A DNA stretch of 64,000 nt from Pseudaeromonas paramecii (GCF_039540575.1 NZ_BAABFC010000007.1:62001-126000); one strand, 5' to 3'; shown: positions 33,101 through 41,992, counted from the first letter of the stretch. Numbers and translations are program-made. The notes: a model not told the origin generated them from the sequence alone.

Positions 33101-34432
33101 ATGAGCAGACAATATTTCGGTACCGATGGTATCCGCGGCAAGGTAGGTGACAGCCCCATCACGCCTGATTTTGTGATGAAACTGGGCTGGGCCGCTGGTC
33201 AGGTACTGGCCAAGCAAGGTACTCGTAAGGTACTGATTGGCAAAGACACCCGAATCTCGGGTTACATGTTAGAGGCGGCACTGGAAGCGGGCCTGTCTGC
33301 GGCAGGCCTCAAGGCGGTGTTGTTAGGCCCCATGCCGACGCCGGCGGTGGCTTATCTGACGCGTACCTTCCGCGCCGAAGCGGGCGTGGTGATCAGTGCC
33401 TCCCACAACCCCTATTACGACAACGGCATCAAGTTTTTCTCCACCAATGGCACCAAGCTGCCGGACGAGGTTGAACAGGCCATTGAAGCTGCCATGGATC
33501 GACCGCTGCAGTGTGTTGAAGCGGCGCAACTAGGTAAGGCCAGCCGAGTGGATGATGCACCGGGTCGCTATGTCGAGTTCTGCAAGAGTACCTTTCCCAG
33601 TGAGCTGAGTCTGGATGGCCTCAAGTTGGTGGTGGACTGTGCCCATGGCGCCACCTATCACATTGCGCCGCTGGTCTTTCGGGAGCTGGGCGCCGAGGTG
33701 ATCGCCATGGGCTGCAGTCCGGATGGCCTGAACATCAATGCCGGGGTGGGGTCAACCGCACCCCAGGCCCTGGTCGAGCGGGTGTTGGCGGAGCAGGCCG
33801 ACATGGGGATTGCCTTTGATGGGGATGGGGATCGCCTCGTCATGGTGGATCATCAAGGCAACTTGCTGGATGGCGATGTGCTGCTGTACCTGATTGCTCG
33901 CGATTGCCATGCGCGCGGCGTCCTGCAGGGGGGCGTGGTGGGCACATTGATGTCCAATCTGGGTCTGGAATTGGCATTGGCCGATCTGGACATTCCCTTC
34001 GTACGGGCCAAGGTGGGTGACCGCTACGTCATGGAGCTGCTTCAGGAGCAGGGCTGGCGGCTAGGCGGCGAGAACTCCGGCCACCTCATCTGTCTGGATC
34101 AGACCACCACCGGCGATGGTATTGTCGCGGCCTTGCAGGTATTGCGGGCGGTGCGTCGGCAGGGCATGTCACTGGCGCAACAGCGTGAGCTGGTGCCGCT
34201 GTTTCCCCAGGTGCTGGTGAATGTCCAGTTTAAGGAGGGGCAGGATCCTGTCGCTGCACCTCAGGTACAGGCGGCGGTGCGGGAGGCAGAGCAGCGCTTG
34301 GCCGGGCGAGGTCGGGTGCTGCTGCGCAAGTCCGGTACCGAACCCTTGATCCGCGTCATGGTGGAAGGGGAGGAGGCCGCCCTGGTTAAGGCGTTGGCTG
34401 AGAGCATAGCGGCGGTAGTGCGCTCGCTTTAA
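33101..34432 (+). CDS. glmM: Phosphoglucosamine mutase
   Basis: A 443-residue alpha-D-phosphohexomutase. The phosphoserine loop is VVISASHNPYYDNGIKFF (about Ser101), the metal loop is DGDGDRLV, and GGENSGH contacts sugar; the C-terminal RKSGTEPLIRVMVEG binds phosphate. It makes glucosamine-1-phosphate for peptidoglycan and LPS. AAGGAG, overlapping the folP stop codon, precedes the ATG, so folP and glmM are tightly coupled. Confidence 0.96.
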   Translation: MSRQYFGTDGIRGKVGDSPITPDFVMKLGWAAGQVLAKQGTRKVLIGKDTRISGYMLEAALEAGLSAAGLKAVLLGPMPTPAVAYLTRTFRAEAGVVISASHNPYYDNGIKFFSTNGTKLPDEVEQAIEAAMDRPLQCVEAAQLGKASRVDDAPGRYVEFCKSTFPSELSLDGLKLVVDCAHGATYHIAPLVFRELGAEVIAMGCSPDGLNINAGVGSTAPQALVERVLAEQADMGIAFDGDGDRLVMVDHQGNLLDGDVLLYLIARDCHARGVLQGGVVGTLMSNLGLELALADLDIPFVRAKVGDRYVMELLQEQGWRLGGENSGHLICLDQTTTGDGIVAALQVLRAVRRQGMSLAQQRELVPLFPQVLVNVQFKEGQDPVAAPQVQAAVREAEQRLAGRGRVLLRKSGTEPLIRVMVEGEEAALVKALAESIAAVVRSL

Positions 34433-34454
34433 CGCTGCGAAAATACACACAATT

Positions 34455-34486
34455 GTTTGTTTTGTTGAGAAATTGCCCAAACAAAC
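34455..34486. repeat. AT-rich inverted repeat after glmM
   Basis: GTTTGTTT (34455-34462) and AAACAAAC (34479-34486) form an 8-bp inverted repeat with a 16-base loop, directly before the putative secG leader promoter. No classic terminator follows glmM. Confidence 0.5.
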
Positions 34487-34500
34487 CAGAAATTCAAAAT
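34473..34500 (+). promoter_or_regulatory. Candidate promoter of the secG leader
   Basis: TTGCCC, a 16-bp spacer and CAAAAT (each 4 of 6). Predicted start near 34507, just before the folded leader element. Confidence 0.3.
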
Positions 34501-34520
34501 TCTGCTTGTGTCCTACCATC

Positions 34521-34606
34521 AGGCTGGCTAGTATTAGCCCCGCTCCAGCAGGGGAGGCTCTTGATGAGTGCTCCATCGGTGTTGCGGAGCGGCTAACTGC
34601 CAGCCT
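34521..34606 (+). ncRNA. Strongly folded RNA element upstream of secG (candidate cis-regulatory leader)
   Basis: The 86-nt segment folds end to end. Outer stem: AGGCTGGC (34521-34528) with GCCAGCCT (34599-34606). Second stem: TTAGCC-GCTCC (34534-34546, two-base bulge) with GGAGCGGCTAA (34586-34596), 11 pairs. Inner stem: GGAG/CTCC plus CTC/GAG around TTGAT (34553-34574). A 10-codon ORF with a good ribosome binding site lies inside it. It does not match any riboswitch I know. Function as a leader of secG is inference. Confidence 0.5.
34564..34596 (+). CDS. Possible 10-residue leader peptide upstream of secG
   Basis: ATG AGT GCT CCA TCG GTG TTG CGG AGC GGC TAA encodes MSAPSVLRSG. GGGGAGG lies six bases before the ATG, ideal spacing. 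The start codon is in the apical loop and the stop codon is in the paired 3' arm of the folded element, so ribosome movement would open the structure. It may be chance; conservation is not known. Confidence 0.35.
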   Translation: MSAPSVLRSG

Positions 34607-34721
34607 GTCTGGGCTATCAACCAGGTGTTCTGGGGACCTCAAGCCGAGTTAGGTGGCTTGCAAGGATGGTAGAATAAACACCTCGGTCACTGAGTTGACC
34701 ACGTTAAGACAGGGTAAGCAA

Positions 34722-35060
34722 ATGTACGAAATTCTCCTGGTGCTGTATCTGTTGATCTCACTTGCCTTGATCGGCTTGGTGTTGATCCAGCATGGTAAGG
34801 GAGCCGGCATGGGTGCCTCTTTTGGTGCCGGTGCTTCGAATACGGTTTTTGGTTCGGCTGGTTCAGGTAATTTCCTCACTCGAACCACCGCCATCCTCGC
34901 GGCTGTGTTTTTTGTGATTAGTCTGGTGCTGGGCGCCATGACCAATCAAAAGCTCAAGCCGGCAGAGGATTGGAGTAACCTGGATCAGGCGCAAGCCGAG
35001 CAGGTGGCTCCTGTGGCAGTCCAAGATTCTGCAGCGCAGAACACGGATGTGCCCAACTAA
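34722..35060 (+). CDS. secG: Preprotein translocase subunit SecG
   Basis: A 112-residue SecG. Two transmembrane helices (about 2-22 and 53-72) are separated by the Gly-rich cytosolic loop QHGKGAGMGASFGAGASNTVFGS; the tail is acidic and Gln/Ala-rich. It sits in the inner membrane with SecY and SecE and assists SecA-driven export. ATG 34722 matches the family start; the earlier in-frame opening is unsupported. A hairpin GGTCA-CTGAGT-TGACC lies 22 bp upstream. tRNA-Leu starts 11 bp after the stop, as secG-leuU in E. coli. Confidence 0.95.
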   Translation: MYEILLVLYLLISLALIGLVLIQHGKGAGMGASFGAGASNTVFGSAGSGNFLTRTTAILAAVFFVISLVLGAMTNQKLKPAEDWSNLDQAQAEQVAPVAVQDSAAQNTDVPN

Positions 35061-35070
35061 AGCAAGTTTT

Positions 35071-35156
35071 GCCGAGCTGGTGGAATTGGTAGACACGCTA
35101 TCTTGAGGGGGTAGTGCCTATCTGGCGTGCGGGTTCAAGTCCCGCGCTCGGCACCA
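35071..35156 (+). tRNA. leuU: tRNA-Leu (anticodon GAG)
   Basis: An 86-nt type II tRNA. The acceptor stem GCCGAGC pairs with GCTCGGC, followed by A-CCA encoded in the DNA. The anticodon stem CTATC/GGTAG encloses TTGAGGG, with GAG at the anticodon positions; the T loop is GGTTCAAGTCC. A long variable arm is present. It reads CUC/CUU. Position after secG is the same as E. coli leuU. Confidence 0.95.
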
Positions 35157-35176
35157 AATGTAGAGAGTTGTCTGGC

Positions 35177-35205
35177 TTGCAGCCAAATGGTCAGGCAATT
35201 ATAAT
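35177..35205 (+). promoter_or_regulatory. Promoter of tRNA-fMet / rimP operon
   Basis: TTGCAG, a 17-bp spacer and a perfect TATAAT; predicted start near 35212, about 9 bp before the mature tRNA. Confidence 0.65.
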
Positions 35206-35220
35206 CTCGCATGAATCGGA

Positions 35221-35297
<77 letters not shown>

Positions 35298-35371
35298 AAT
35301 TCTCGTCCATGGCTGTTGCAGTGCACTTGCTGCAGGACGGCCACTCTTGGAGTGGTAATCAGGGTCCAGTG

Positions 35372-35405
35372 AAGAAGCCCCGATTGGAATATCGGGGCTT
35401 TTTTG
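35372..35405 (+). terminator. Terminator 1 between tRNA-fMet and rimP
   Basis: AAGCCCCGAT, loop TGGAAT, ATCGGGGCTT and a T-run. A strong intrinsic terminator inside the metY-rimP leader. Confidence 0.88.
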
Positions 35406-35445
35406 TTATCTGATTTCCACGGTCCGTGACGGGACTGTATTCACT

Positions 35446-35467
35446 GGGCTATATGGCCCTTTTTTTA
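35446..35467 (+). terminator. Terminator/attenuator 2 just before rimP
   Basis: A short stem GGGC/GCCC with loop TATATG followed by T7. It ends about 17 bp before the rimP start. Confidence 0.55.
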
Positions 35468-35483
35468 TTTACGGAGGGTGGCT

Positions 35484-35942
35484 TTGGCTACGTTAGAACA
35501 ACGCCTGACTCAGATGCTCGAACCGCCAGTGGAGGCGCTCGGCTACGAATTGTGGGGCATCGAATACGTTCGTGCCGGCAAGCATTCGACTCTGCGGGTC
35601 TACATCGAACATGCCGATGGCATCACGGTAGAAGATTGTGCCGAGGTGAGCCATCAGGTCAGCGCTGTGCTGGATGTGGAAGACCCCATCAGCACCGAAT
35701 ACTACCTGGAGGTATCCTCTCCGGGCATGGAGCGCCCTCTGCTCAAATTGGCCCATTTTACCCGTTATCTGGGTGAGGTGGCCTCGGTGACATTGCGTAT
35801 GGCGATGAACAATCGCCGTAAATACAAAGGTGTAATCAAGCAGGTCGATGGGGAAACTATCACCCTGACCGTCGATGGACAAGACGAGATGCTGGCGTTT
35901 GCCAACATTCAACAAGCCAATCTGGTTCCTAACTTTGATTGA
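35484..35942 (+). CDS. rimP: Ribosome maturation factor RimP
   Basis: A 152-residue RimP. PVEALGYELWGIEYVR, ADGITVEDCAEVSHQVSAVLDVEDPI and LEVSSPGMERPL (residues about 12-85) are the family signature; the C-terminal SH3-like domain ends NIQQANLVPNF. It assists 30S assembly. TTG 35484 is chosen because GGAGG lies six bases upstream; the GTG at 35478 would be only a base or two from that site. It is the first protein gene of the nusA-infB operon and is preceded by two terminators. Confidence 0.93.
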   Translation: MATLEQRLTQMLEPPVEALGYELWGIEYVRAGKHSTLRVYIEHADGITVEDCAEVSHQVSAVLDVEDPISTEYYLEVSSPGMERPLLKLAHFTRYLGEVASVTLRMAMNNRRKYKGVIKQVDGETITLTVDGQDEMLAFANIQQANLVPNFD

Positions 35943-35956
35943 CGAGGCAATCGGAC

Positions 35957-37456
35957 ATGAATAAAGAAATTCTGTTAGTGGTCGATGCGGTCTCCAATGA
36001 AAAGGCCGTTCCCCGCGAGAAAATTTTCCAGGCGCTGGAAACTGCCCTGGCCACCGCCACCAAGAAGAAATATGAAGGCGACATCGAAGTCCGTGTTGCC
36101 ATCGATCGCAAGACCGGTGACTTTGACACTTTCCGCCGCTGGGAAGTGGTGGATGTCGAGGGTGTGCTGGAGAACCCGTTCCGCGAAATCACCTTGGACG
36201 CCGCGCGGGTCGACGAGCCCGAGATCCAGGTGGGTGACTTTGTTGAGGATCAAATCGAGTCCATCACCTTTGACCGTATCACCACCCAAACTGCCAAGCA
36301 GGTCATAGTGCAGAAGGTCCGTGAGGCAGAGCGCGCTCAGGTCGTCGAGCAGTTCAAGGATCAAGAAGGCAGCATCATCACGGGTGTGGTGAAGAAGGTT
36401 AACCGCGACAGCATCATTCTGGATCTGGGCAGCAATGCCGAGGCCGTACTGTACCGTGACGACATGCTGCCCCGCGAAACCTTCCGTCCAGGGGATCGTA
36501 TCCGCGGCCTGCTGGCGGCGGTGAAGCCGGAAGCCCGTGGTAGTCAGCTGTTTGTCAGCCGCGCTCATCCAGACTTCCTCAAGGAACTGTTCCGCATCGA
36601 AGTGCCGGAAATCGGTGAAGAGATCATCGAGATCAAGGGTGCAGCCCGTGATCCCGGCTCCCGCGCCAAGATCGCCGTGAAAACCAATGACCGCCGTATC
36701 GACCCCGTGGGTGCCTGTGTGGGCATGCGTGGCGCTCGGGTGCAGGCCGTCTCAGGGGAACTGGCAGGTGAGCGCATCGATATCGTGCTGTGGGATGACA
36801 ACGTCGCTCAGTACGTCATCAACGCCATGGCACCGGCCGATGTGGCTTCCATCATTGTCGATGAAGACAACCACACCATGGACATCGCCGTGGTGGCCAG
36901 CAACCTGGCGCAGGCCATCGGCCGCAACGGGCAGAACGTCCGTCTGGCTTCCCAGCTGACCGGTTGGGAACTCAACGTCATGACGGTCGAAGAGATGCAA
37001 CAGAAGCACCAGGCCGAGAAGGATCGCATCCTCAACCTGTTCACCCAGGCTCTGGACATCGATGACGAATTCGCCGATGTGCTGATCGAGGAAGGTTTCT
37101 CTACCCTCGAAGAGATCGCCTATGTGCCGATGAATGAGCTCTTGTCCATCGAAGGTCTGGACGAGGAGATGGTGGAAGAGCTGCGGGCGCGTGCCAAGCA
37201 GTCCCTGTCTACCAAGGCACTGGCTCAGGAAGAATCCTTTGAAGGGGTGGAGCCGGCAGACGATCTGCTTGGCTTGGCCGGCCTTAGCCGTGAATTTGCC
37301 TACATGCTGGCCGCCCGCGGGGTGGGTACCCTGGAGGAGCTGGCTGAGCAAGGCATCGACGATCTGATGGGGATCGAAGGAATGACCGAAGAGAAGGCGG
37401 GCCAACTCATCATGGCAGCTCGCAACATCTGTTGGTTCGGTGAGCAGGCCGAATAA
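35957..37456 (+). CDS. nusA: Transcription termination/antitermination factor NusA
   Basis: A 499-residue NusA. Order: N-terminal RNA-polymerase domain (MNKEILLVVDAVSNEKAVPREKIF onward), S1 domain (about 135-200), KH1 and KH2 (GACVGMRGARVQAV; AIGRNGQNVRLAS) and two C-terminal acidic repeats (from about 360). It regulates pausing, intrinsic termination and antitermination. The adjacent tandem terminators before rimP are the kind of target through which NusA could limit its own operon (known in E. coli; inference here). Confidence 0.96.
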   Translation: MNKEILLVVDAVSNEKAVPREKIFQALETALATATKKKYEGDIEVRVAIDRKTGDFDTFRRWEVVDVEGVLENPFREITLDAARVDEPEIQVGDFVEDQIESITFDRITTQTAKQVIVQKVREAERAQVVEQFKDQEGSIITGVVKKVNRDSIILDLGSNAEAVLYRDDMLPRETFRPGDRIRGLLAAVKPEARGSQLFVSRAHPDFLKELFRIEVPEIGEEIIEIKGAARDPGSRAKIAVKTNDRRIDPVGACVGMRGARVQAVSGELAGERIDIVLWDDNVAQYVINAMAPADVASIIVDEDNHTMDIAVVASNLAQAIGRNGQNVRLASQLTGWELNVMTVEEMQQKHQAEKDRILNLFTQALDIDDEFADVLIEEGFSTLEEIAYVPMNELLSIEGLDEEMVEELRARAKQSLSTKALAQEESFEGVEPADDLLGLAGLSREFAYMLAARGVGTLEELAEQGIDDLMGIEGMTEEKAGQLIMAARNICWFGEQAE

Positions 37457-37472
37457 TCTGCGGAGGTAATGA

Positions 37473-40133
37473 ATGGCAGAAGTATCAGTAAAACAACTTG
37501 CCCAGGATATCGACACCCCGGTGGAGCGTCTTCTTCAGCAGTTCTCTGCGGCCGGTATCACCAAGTCTGTAGATGATGTGGTGAGCGAAGATGAGAAGCA
37601 GAATCTGCTGGCCCATCTGAAGAAGCAGCATGGTGGCGACAGCGACACCGAGCCCAAGCGGATGACCCTGCAGCGTAAAACCAAAAGCACCTTGAGTGTC
37701 CAGGGCGCGGGTGGTAAGAACAAGTCTGTTCAGGTGGAAGTGCGCAAGTCCAAGACCTATGTACGTCGCTCCGTAGTGGACGACGCCCAGCGGCAGGAAG
37801 AAGAAGAGCGTGCACGTCAGGAAGCTGAACGTCAGGCTCAGGAAGAGAAGGCCCGTCAGGAAGCGGCAGCGGCAGAAGCCCGCGCCAAGGCTGAGCAGGC
37901 CAAGGCCCAGGAACAGGCGCGTAAGAGCGCTGCGGCCAAGAATGAGCCTCCCAAGAAGGTTCATAAAGAGGTAGACGAGATGGCCAAGCGGGAAGAGGAG
38001 GCGCTCAAGCGCCAGCAGGAGCAGGAAGCTCAACGCAAGGCGGAAGCCGAAGCCGAACGTAAGGCCGAAGAAGCCCGCCGTCTGGCCGAAGAGAATGCCG
38101 CCCGCTGGGCCGAAGAGGAAGCCGCGCGCAAGAAGGCTGAAGAGGCCGATGACGAGGCGGGTAATACCTCGACCTTTGTCAAGGAAGCCGAAGCGGAACG
38201 CGAGCGCCAAGATGAATCTCGGGGGCGCCGCCGTCCGGCCGTGGCCAAGGCCAAGAAGGGCCATGACGATGACCGTCGTGATCGTGAAGACCGGGCCCGT
38301 GGCCGTGCCAAGGGCAAGCGTGGGCGCATCAATACCCCCAGCTCGATGCAGCATGGCTTCAACAAGCCGGCTCAGCCGGTTAACCGCGATGTGGTGATCG
38401 GTGAGACCATCACGGTGAGCGAGCTGGCTCAGAAGATGGCGGTCAAGGCGGTCGAGGTCATCAAGGTGATGATGAAGATGGGCGCCATGGCGACCATCAA
38501 CCAGGTGATCGATCAGGAAACTGCCCAGCTGGTGGCCGAAGAGATGGGCCACAAGGTGGTTCTGCGTCGTGAAAACGAGCTGGAAGAAGCCGTACTGCAA
38601 GACCGTGATTCCACCTCCGAGGCACAACACCGTGCCCCCGTGGTAACCATCATGGGTCACGTCGACCACGGTAAGACCTCTCTGCTGGACTATATCCGTA
38701 AGGCCAAGGTCGCCGCAGGCGAGGCCGGTGGCATTACCCAGCATATCGGTGCCTACCACGTCGAAACCGACAACGGCATGATCACCTTCCTGGACACCCC
38801 GGGTCACGCGGCCTTTACCGCCATGCGTGCCCGTGGTGCCAAGGCCACGGATATCGTAGTACTGGTGGTTGCCGCGGACGACGGCGTCATGCCGCAGACC
38901 ATTGAGGCTATCCAACACGCCAAGGCCGGTAACGTGCCGCTGGTGGTGGCGGTGAACAAGATCGACAAACCCGCAGCCGACCCGGATCGGGTGATGAACG
39001 AGTTGACCCGCTACGGTGTCGTCTCAGAAGAGTGGGGTGGTGATACCCAGTTCGTGCAGGTGTCTGCCAAGACAGGTCAGGGCATCGACGATCTGCTGAA
39101 CTCCATCCTGCTGCAGGCGGAAGTTCTGGAGCTGAAGGCCGTACAGGATGCCATGGCGTCCGGTGTGGTCATCGAATCGCGCCTGGACAAGGGCCGTGGT
39201 CCGGTCGCTACCGTGCTGGTACAAGAAGGTACCCTGCGTCAGGGTGATATCGTGCTGTGCGGTCTGGAATACGGCCGGGTGCGCGCCATGCGTGACGAGC
39301 TGGGCCAAGACGTCAAGGAAGCCGGTCCTTCCTTCCCGGTGGAAATCCTGGGTCTGTCAGGCGTACCGTCAGCCGGTGACGAAGCGACCGTGGTGCGTGA
39401 CGAGAAGAAGGCCCGAGAAGTGGCCCTGTATCGTCAAGGCAAGTTCCGCGAAGTCAAGCTGGCGCGCCAGCAGAAGGCCAAGCTGGAAAACATGTTCTCC
39501 AACATGACCGAAGGCGAAGTCTCCGAGCTGAATGTGGTGCTCAAGGCCGACGTTCAGGGTTCTACCGAGGCGATCTGCGACTCGTTGCTGAAGCTCTCCA
39601 CCGACGAAGTGAAGGTGAAGATCATCGGCTCCGGTGTCGGCGGCATTACCGAAACCGACGCCAGCCTGGCGGCGGCGTCCAATGCCATCATCCTGGGCTT
39701 CAACGTGCGTGCCGACTCCTCTGCTCGCCGCATCATTGAGTCCGAGAACCTGGATCTGCGCTACTACTCCGTGATCTATGACTTGATCGACGAAGTGAAG
39801 CAGGCCATGAGCGGTATGCTGGCACCGGAGTACAAGCAGCAGATCATCGGTCTGGCCGAAGTGCGCGACGTGTTCAAGTCGCCCAAGTTTGGTGCCGTGG
39901 CTGGCTGTATGGTTACCGAAGGGACCGTCAAGCGCAGCAGCCCCATCCGGGTACTTCGTGACAACGTGGTCATCTACGAAGGCGAGCTGGAATCCCTGCG
40001 TCGCTTCAAGGATGACGTGCCCGAGGTCAAGAATGGCTACGAGTGTGGTATCGCCGTGAAGAACTATAACGACGTTCGTGTCGGCGACCAGATCGAAGTC
40101 TACGAGACCATCGAGATCCAGCGTACGCTGTAA
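37473..40133 (+). CDS. infB: Translation initiation factor IF-2
   Basis: An 886-residue IF-2. Residues 1-50 are the small N domain (VSVKQLAQDIDTPVERLLQQF); about 95-270 is a highly charged Glu/Lys/Arg/Ala helix; then the second N domain, the GTPase domain with GHVDHGKT, DTPGHAAF and NKID, and two beta-barrels with the fMet-tRNA-binding C2 domain. It brings initiator tRNA to the 30S subunit. CGGAGG lies before the ATG. Confidence 0.97.
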   Translation: MAEVSVKQLAQDIDTPVERLLQQFSAAGITKSVDDVVSEDEKQNLLAHLKKQHGGDSDTEPKRMTLQRKTKSTLSVQGAGGKNKSVQVEVRKSKTYVRRSVVDDAQRQEEEERARQEAERQAQEEKARQEAAAAEARAKAEQAKAQEQARKSAAAKNEPPKKVHKEVDEMAKREEEALKRQQEQEAQRKAEAEAERKAEEARRLAEENAARWAEEEAARKKAEEADDEAGNTSTFVKEAEAERERQDESRGRRRPAVAKAKKGHDDDRRDREDRARGRAKGKRGRINTPSSMQHGFNKPAQPVNRDVVIGETITVSELAQKMAVKAVEVIKVMMKMGAMATINQVIDQETAQLVAEEMGHKVVLRRENELEEAVLQDRDSTSEAQHRAPVVTIMGHVDHGKTSLLDYIRKAKVAAGEAGGITQHIGAYHVETDNGMITFLDTPGHAAFTAMRARGAKATDIVVLVVAADDGVMPQTIEAIQHAKAGNVPLVVAVNKIDKPAADPDRVMNELTRYGVVSEEWGGDTQFVQVSAKTGQGIDDLLNSILLQAEVLELKAVQDAMASGVVIESRLDKGRGPVATVLVQEGTLRQGDIVLCGLEYGRVRAMRDELGQDVKEAGPSFPVEILGLSGVPSAGDEATVVRDEKKAREVALYRQGKFREVKLARQQKAKLENMFSNMTEGEVSELNVVLKADVQGSTEAICDSLLKLSTDEVKVKIIGSGVGGITETDASLAAASNAIILGFNVRADSSARRIIESENLDLRYYSVIYDLIDEVKQAMSGMLAPEYKQQIIGLAEVRDVFKSPKFGAVAGCMVTEGTVKRSSPIRVLRDNVVIYEGELESLRRFKDDVPEVKNGYECGIAVKNYNDVRVGDQIEVYETIEIQRTL

Positions 40134-40142
40134 TCCAGAGCC

Positions 40143-40173
40143 AAAAACAGGGGGCTTAACGGCCCCCTTTTTG
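40143..40173 (+). terminator. Terminator between infB and rbfA
   Basis: A5, then GGGGGC, loop TTAACG, GCCCCC, T5. It lies just before the rbfA ribosome binding site; likely partial, as the operon continues. Confidence 0.8.
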
Positions 40174-40186
40174 TCAGGAATTCACC

Positions 40187-40588
40187 ATGAGCAAAGAATT
40201 CAGCCGTTCCCGGCGGGTGGCGCAACAGGTGCAGCGGGAAGTCGCCCTGATACTGCAGCGGGAGATCAAGGATCCCCGTATCGGTATGGTCACCGTCTCC
40301 GATGTGGAAGTAAGCCGCGATTTGCAGCACGCCAAGATCTTTGTCACCTTCCTCTTTGATGATGAGCCGAACATCAAGGCGGGCCTGAAGGTGCTGGAAG
40401 ACGCGGCAGGCTATGTCCGAATTTTGCTAGGCAAGGCGATGCAACTGCGGGTGGTGCCCGAATTGCGCTTTGCCTATGATAAGACCCTGGTTGAGGGCAT
40501 GCGCCTGTCCAACCTGGTGACCAACACGATTCGCGAAGACGAGCGCCTGCACCAGGACGCCGGTCAGAGCGAGGAGGAAGAAGAGTAA
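40187..40588 (+). CDS. rbfA: Ribosome-binding factor A
   Basis: A 133-residue RbfA with a KH-like fold: SRRVAQQVQREVALILQREIKDPRIGMVTVSDVEVSRDLQHAKIFVTF is the family core, followed by LRVVPELRFAYD and an acidic tail. It binds the 30S subunit during 16S 5'-end maturation, and in E. coli is cold-inducible. CAGGAA precedes the ATG; truB begins two bases after its stop. Confidence 0.95.
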   Translation: MSKEFSRSRRVAQQVQREVALILQREIKDPRIGMVTVSDVEVSRDLQHAKIFVTFLFDDEPNIKAGLKVLEDAAGYVRILLGKAMQLRVVPELRFAYDKTLVEGMRLSNLVTNTIREDERLHQDAGQSEEEEE

Positions 40589-40590
40589 AG

Positions 40591-41556
40591 ATGTCTCGAC
40601 GACGTCGTTTCAAGGGCCGTGATGTGCACGGCATACTGCTGCTGAACAAACCCAGTGGCATCACATCCAACGATGCCCTGCAGCAGGTCAAGCGTATCTA
40701 TAACGCGGCCAAGGCTGGCCATACCGGCGCCCTGGATCCCCTGGCCACCGGCATGTTGCCCATCTGCCTGGGGGAGGCCACCAAGTTTTCCCAGTTCCTG
40801 CTGGATGCCGACAAGCGCTATCAGGTGACGGCTCAGTTGGGGGTGCGTACCGATACCAGCGACTCCGATGGTCAGGTGATCAGCCGGCGTCCCGTGAGCG
40901 TGACGGCGGAGCAGTTAGCCGCGTTGTTGCCGCGCTTCATGGGGGAGACCATGCAGGTGCCCTCCATGTATTCCGCGCTCAAGCACAACGGCCGGCCGCT
41001 GTATGAGTATGCCCGTGAGGGGGTAGTGGTGGAGCGCGAGGCGCGCCCTATCACCATCTACGATCTCAAGCTGCTCACTTTCACCGGCGACAGCCTGAGC
41101 TTGGATGTGCACTGCTCCAAGGGTACCTATATTCGCACCCTGATCGACGATCTGGGTGAGCTGCTGGGTTGCGGCGCCCATGTGGTGGCCCTGCATCGCA
41201 GTCAGGTGGCCACCTATCCTGCGGAACGCATGCTGACCCTGGAGCAGCTGGAGACTCTCTTTGCCCGCTGCAAGCAAGCCGGTACGCCGCCCCGGGAGCA
41301 GCTGGATCCCCTGCTGCTGCCGATGGACACGGCGGTTGCGGCGCTGCCCGAGGTGAACATGTCGGCCATCGTGGCCAGCTATGTCAATCAGGGGCAGGCG
41401 GTGCAGGTTCCCGGGGTGCCCCTGGAAGGCTTTGTTCGCATGACGGTGGGCGAGGAGCGCGAGTTCATCGGCGTCGGCGAGATTGATGACGATGGCAAGG
41501 TGGCGCCGCGTCGCCTGGTGCGTATCGGTGGTGACGAGGAAGACGAGTCGGCCTGA
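40591..41556 (+). CDS. truB: tRNA pseudouridine(55) synthase TruB
   Basis: A 321-residue TruB. GILLLNKPSGITSN and GHTGALDPLATGMLPICLGEATKF (about 43-66) with catalytic Asp48 are diagnostic; CSKGTYIRTLIDDLGE and a C-terminal PUA domain (about 250-310) follow. It modifies U55 in the T arm of tRNAs. Its ribosome binding site is inside the end of rbfA, so translation is coupled. Confidence 0.96.
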   Translation: MSRRRRFKGRDVHGILLLNKPSGITSNDALQQVKRIYNAAKAGHTGALDPLATGMLPICLGEATKFSQFLLDADKRYQVTAQLGVRTDTSDSDGQVISRRPVSVTAEQLAALLPRFMGETMQVPSMYSALKHNGRPLYEYAREGVVVEREARPITIYDLKLLTFTGDSLSLDVHCSKGTYIRTLIDDLGELLGCGAHVVALHRSQVATYPAERMLTLEQLETLFARCKQAGTPPREQLDPLLLPMDTAVAALPEVNMSAIVASYVNQGQAVQVPGVPLEGFVRMTVGEEREFIGVGEIDDDGKVAPRRLVRIGGDEEDESA

Positions 41557-41665
41557 ACGGCTTGCCTTGCCCATGGGAGTGTGGGAAAATCCGCTGCCCT
41601 TTTTTGGCTGAATTAGTGATCGGCCAAAATTACTCAAGTAAGTTTTAATGAATTGGAGAATGACT

Positions 41666-41935
41666 ATGTCACTAAACGCCGAAACCAAAGCACAAATCGT
41701 TGCTGAACACGCTCGTGGCGCCAACGACACCGGTTCACCGGAAGTTCAGGTTGCCCTGCTGACCGCCCAGATCAACCATCTGCAAGGTCACTTTTCCGAG
41801 CACAGCAAGGACCACCACGGTCGCCGTGGTCTGCTGCGCATGGTTTCCCAGCGTCGCAAGCTGCTGGACTACCTGAAGCGTAAGGACGAAGCTCGTTACG
41901 TTGCTCTGATCCAGAAGCTGGGTCTGCGTCGTTAA
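41666..41935 (+). CDS. rpsO: 30S ribosomal protein S15
   Basis: An 89-residue S15. ARGANDTGSPEVQVALLTAQI, HLQGHFSEHSKDHHGRRGLLRMVSQRRKLLDYLK is the family pattern. It binds the 16S central domain. TTGGAGAA precedes the ATG. The 109-bp gap after truB includes an inverted repeat TTGGC/GCCAA (41605-41629) but I cannot define the autoregulatory pseudoknot known in E. coli. Confidence 0.96.
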   Translation: MSLNAETKAQIVAEHARGANDTGSPEVQVALLTAQINHLQGHFSEHSKDHHGRRGLLRMVSQRRKLLDYLKRKDEARYVALIQKLGLRR

Positions 41936-41963
41936 TCGACGACAAGCACAAGCTGCTATTCGT

Positions 41964-41992
41964 AAAAAGGAGGCTCAGGCCTCCTTTTTTTC
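41964..41992 (+). terminator. Terminator of rpsO
   Basis: A5, GGAGGC, loop TCAG, GCCTCC, T8. Confidence 0.9.

Noticed and set aside
34521..34606. Known riboswitch (c-di-GMP, TPP, FMN, lysine, glycine) before secG
   Set aside because: None of the conserved core sequences of these classes is present; only stems are evident.
41605..41640. Promoter of rpsO at TTGGCT
   Set aside because: The hexamer 17 bp downstream (AAATTA) does not resemble a -10; rpsO is probably read from upstream as well.
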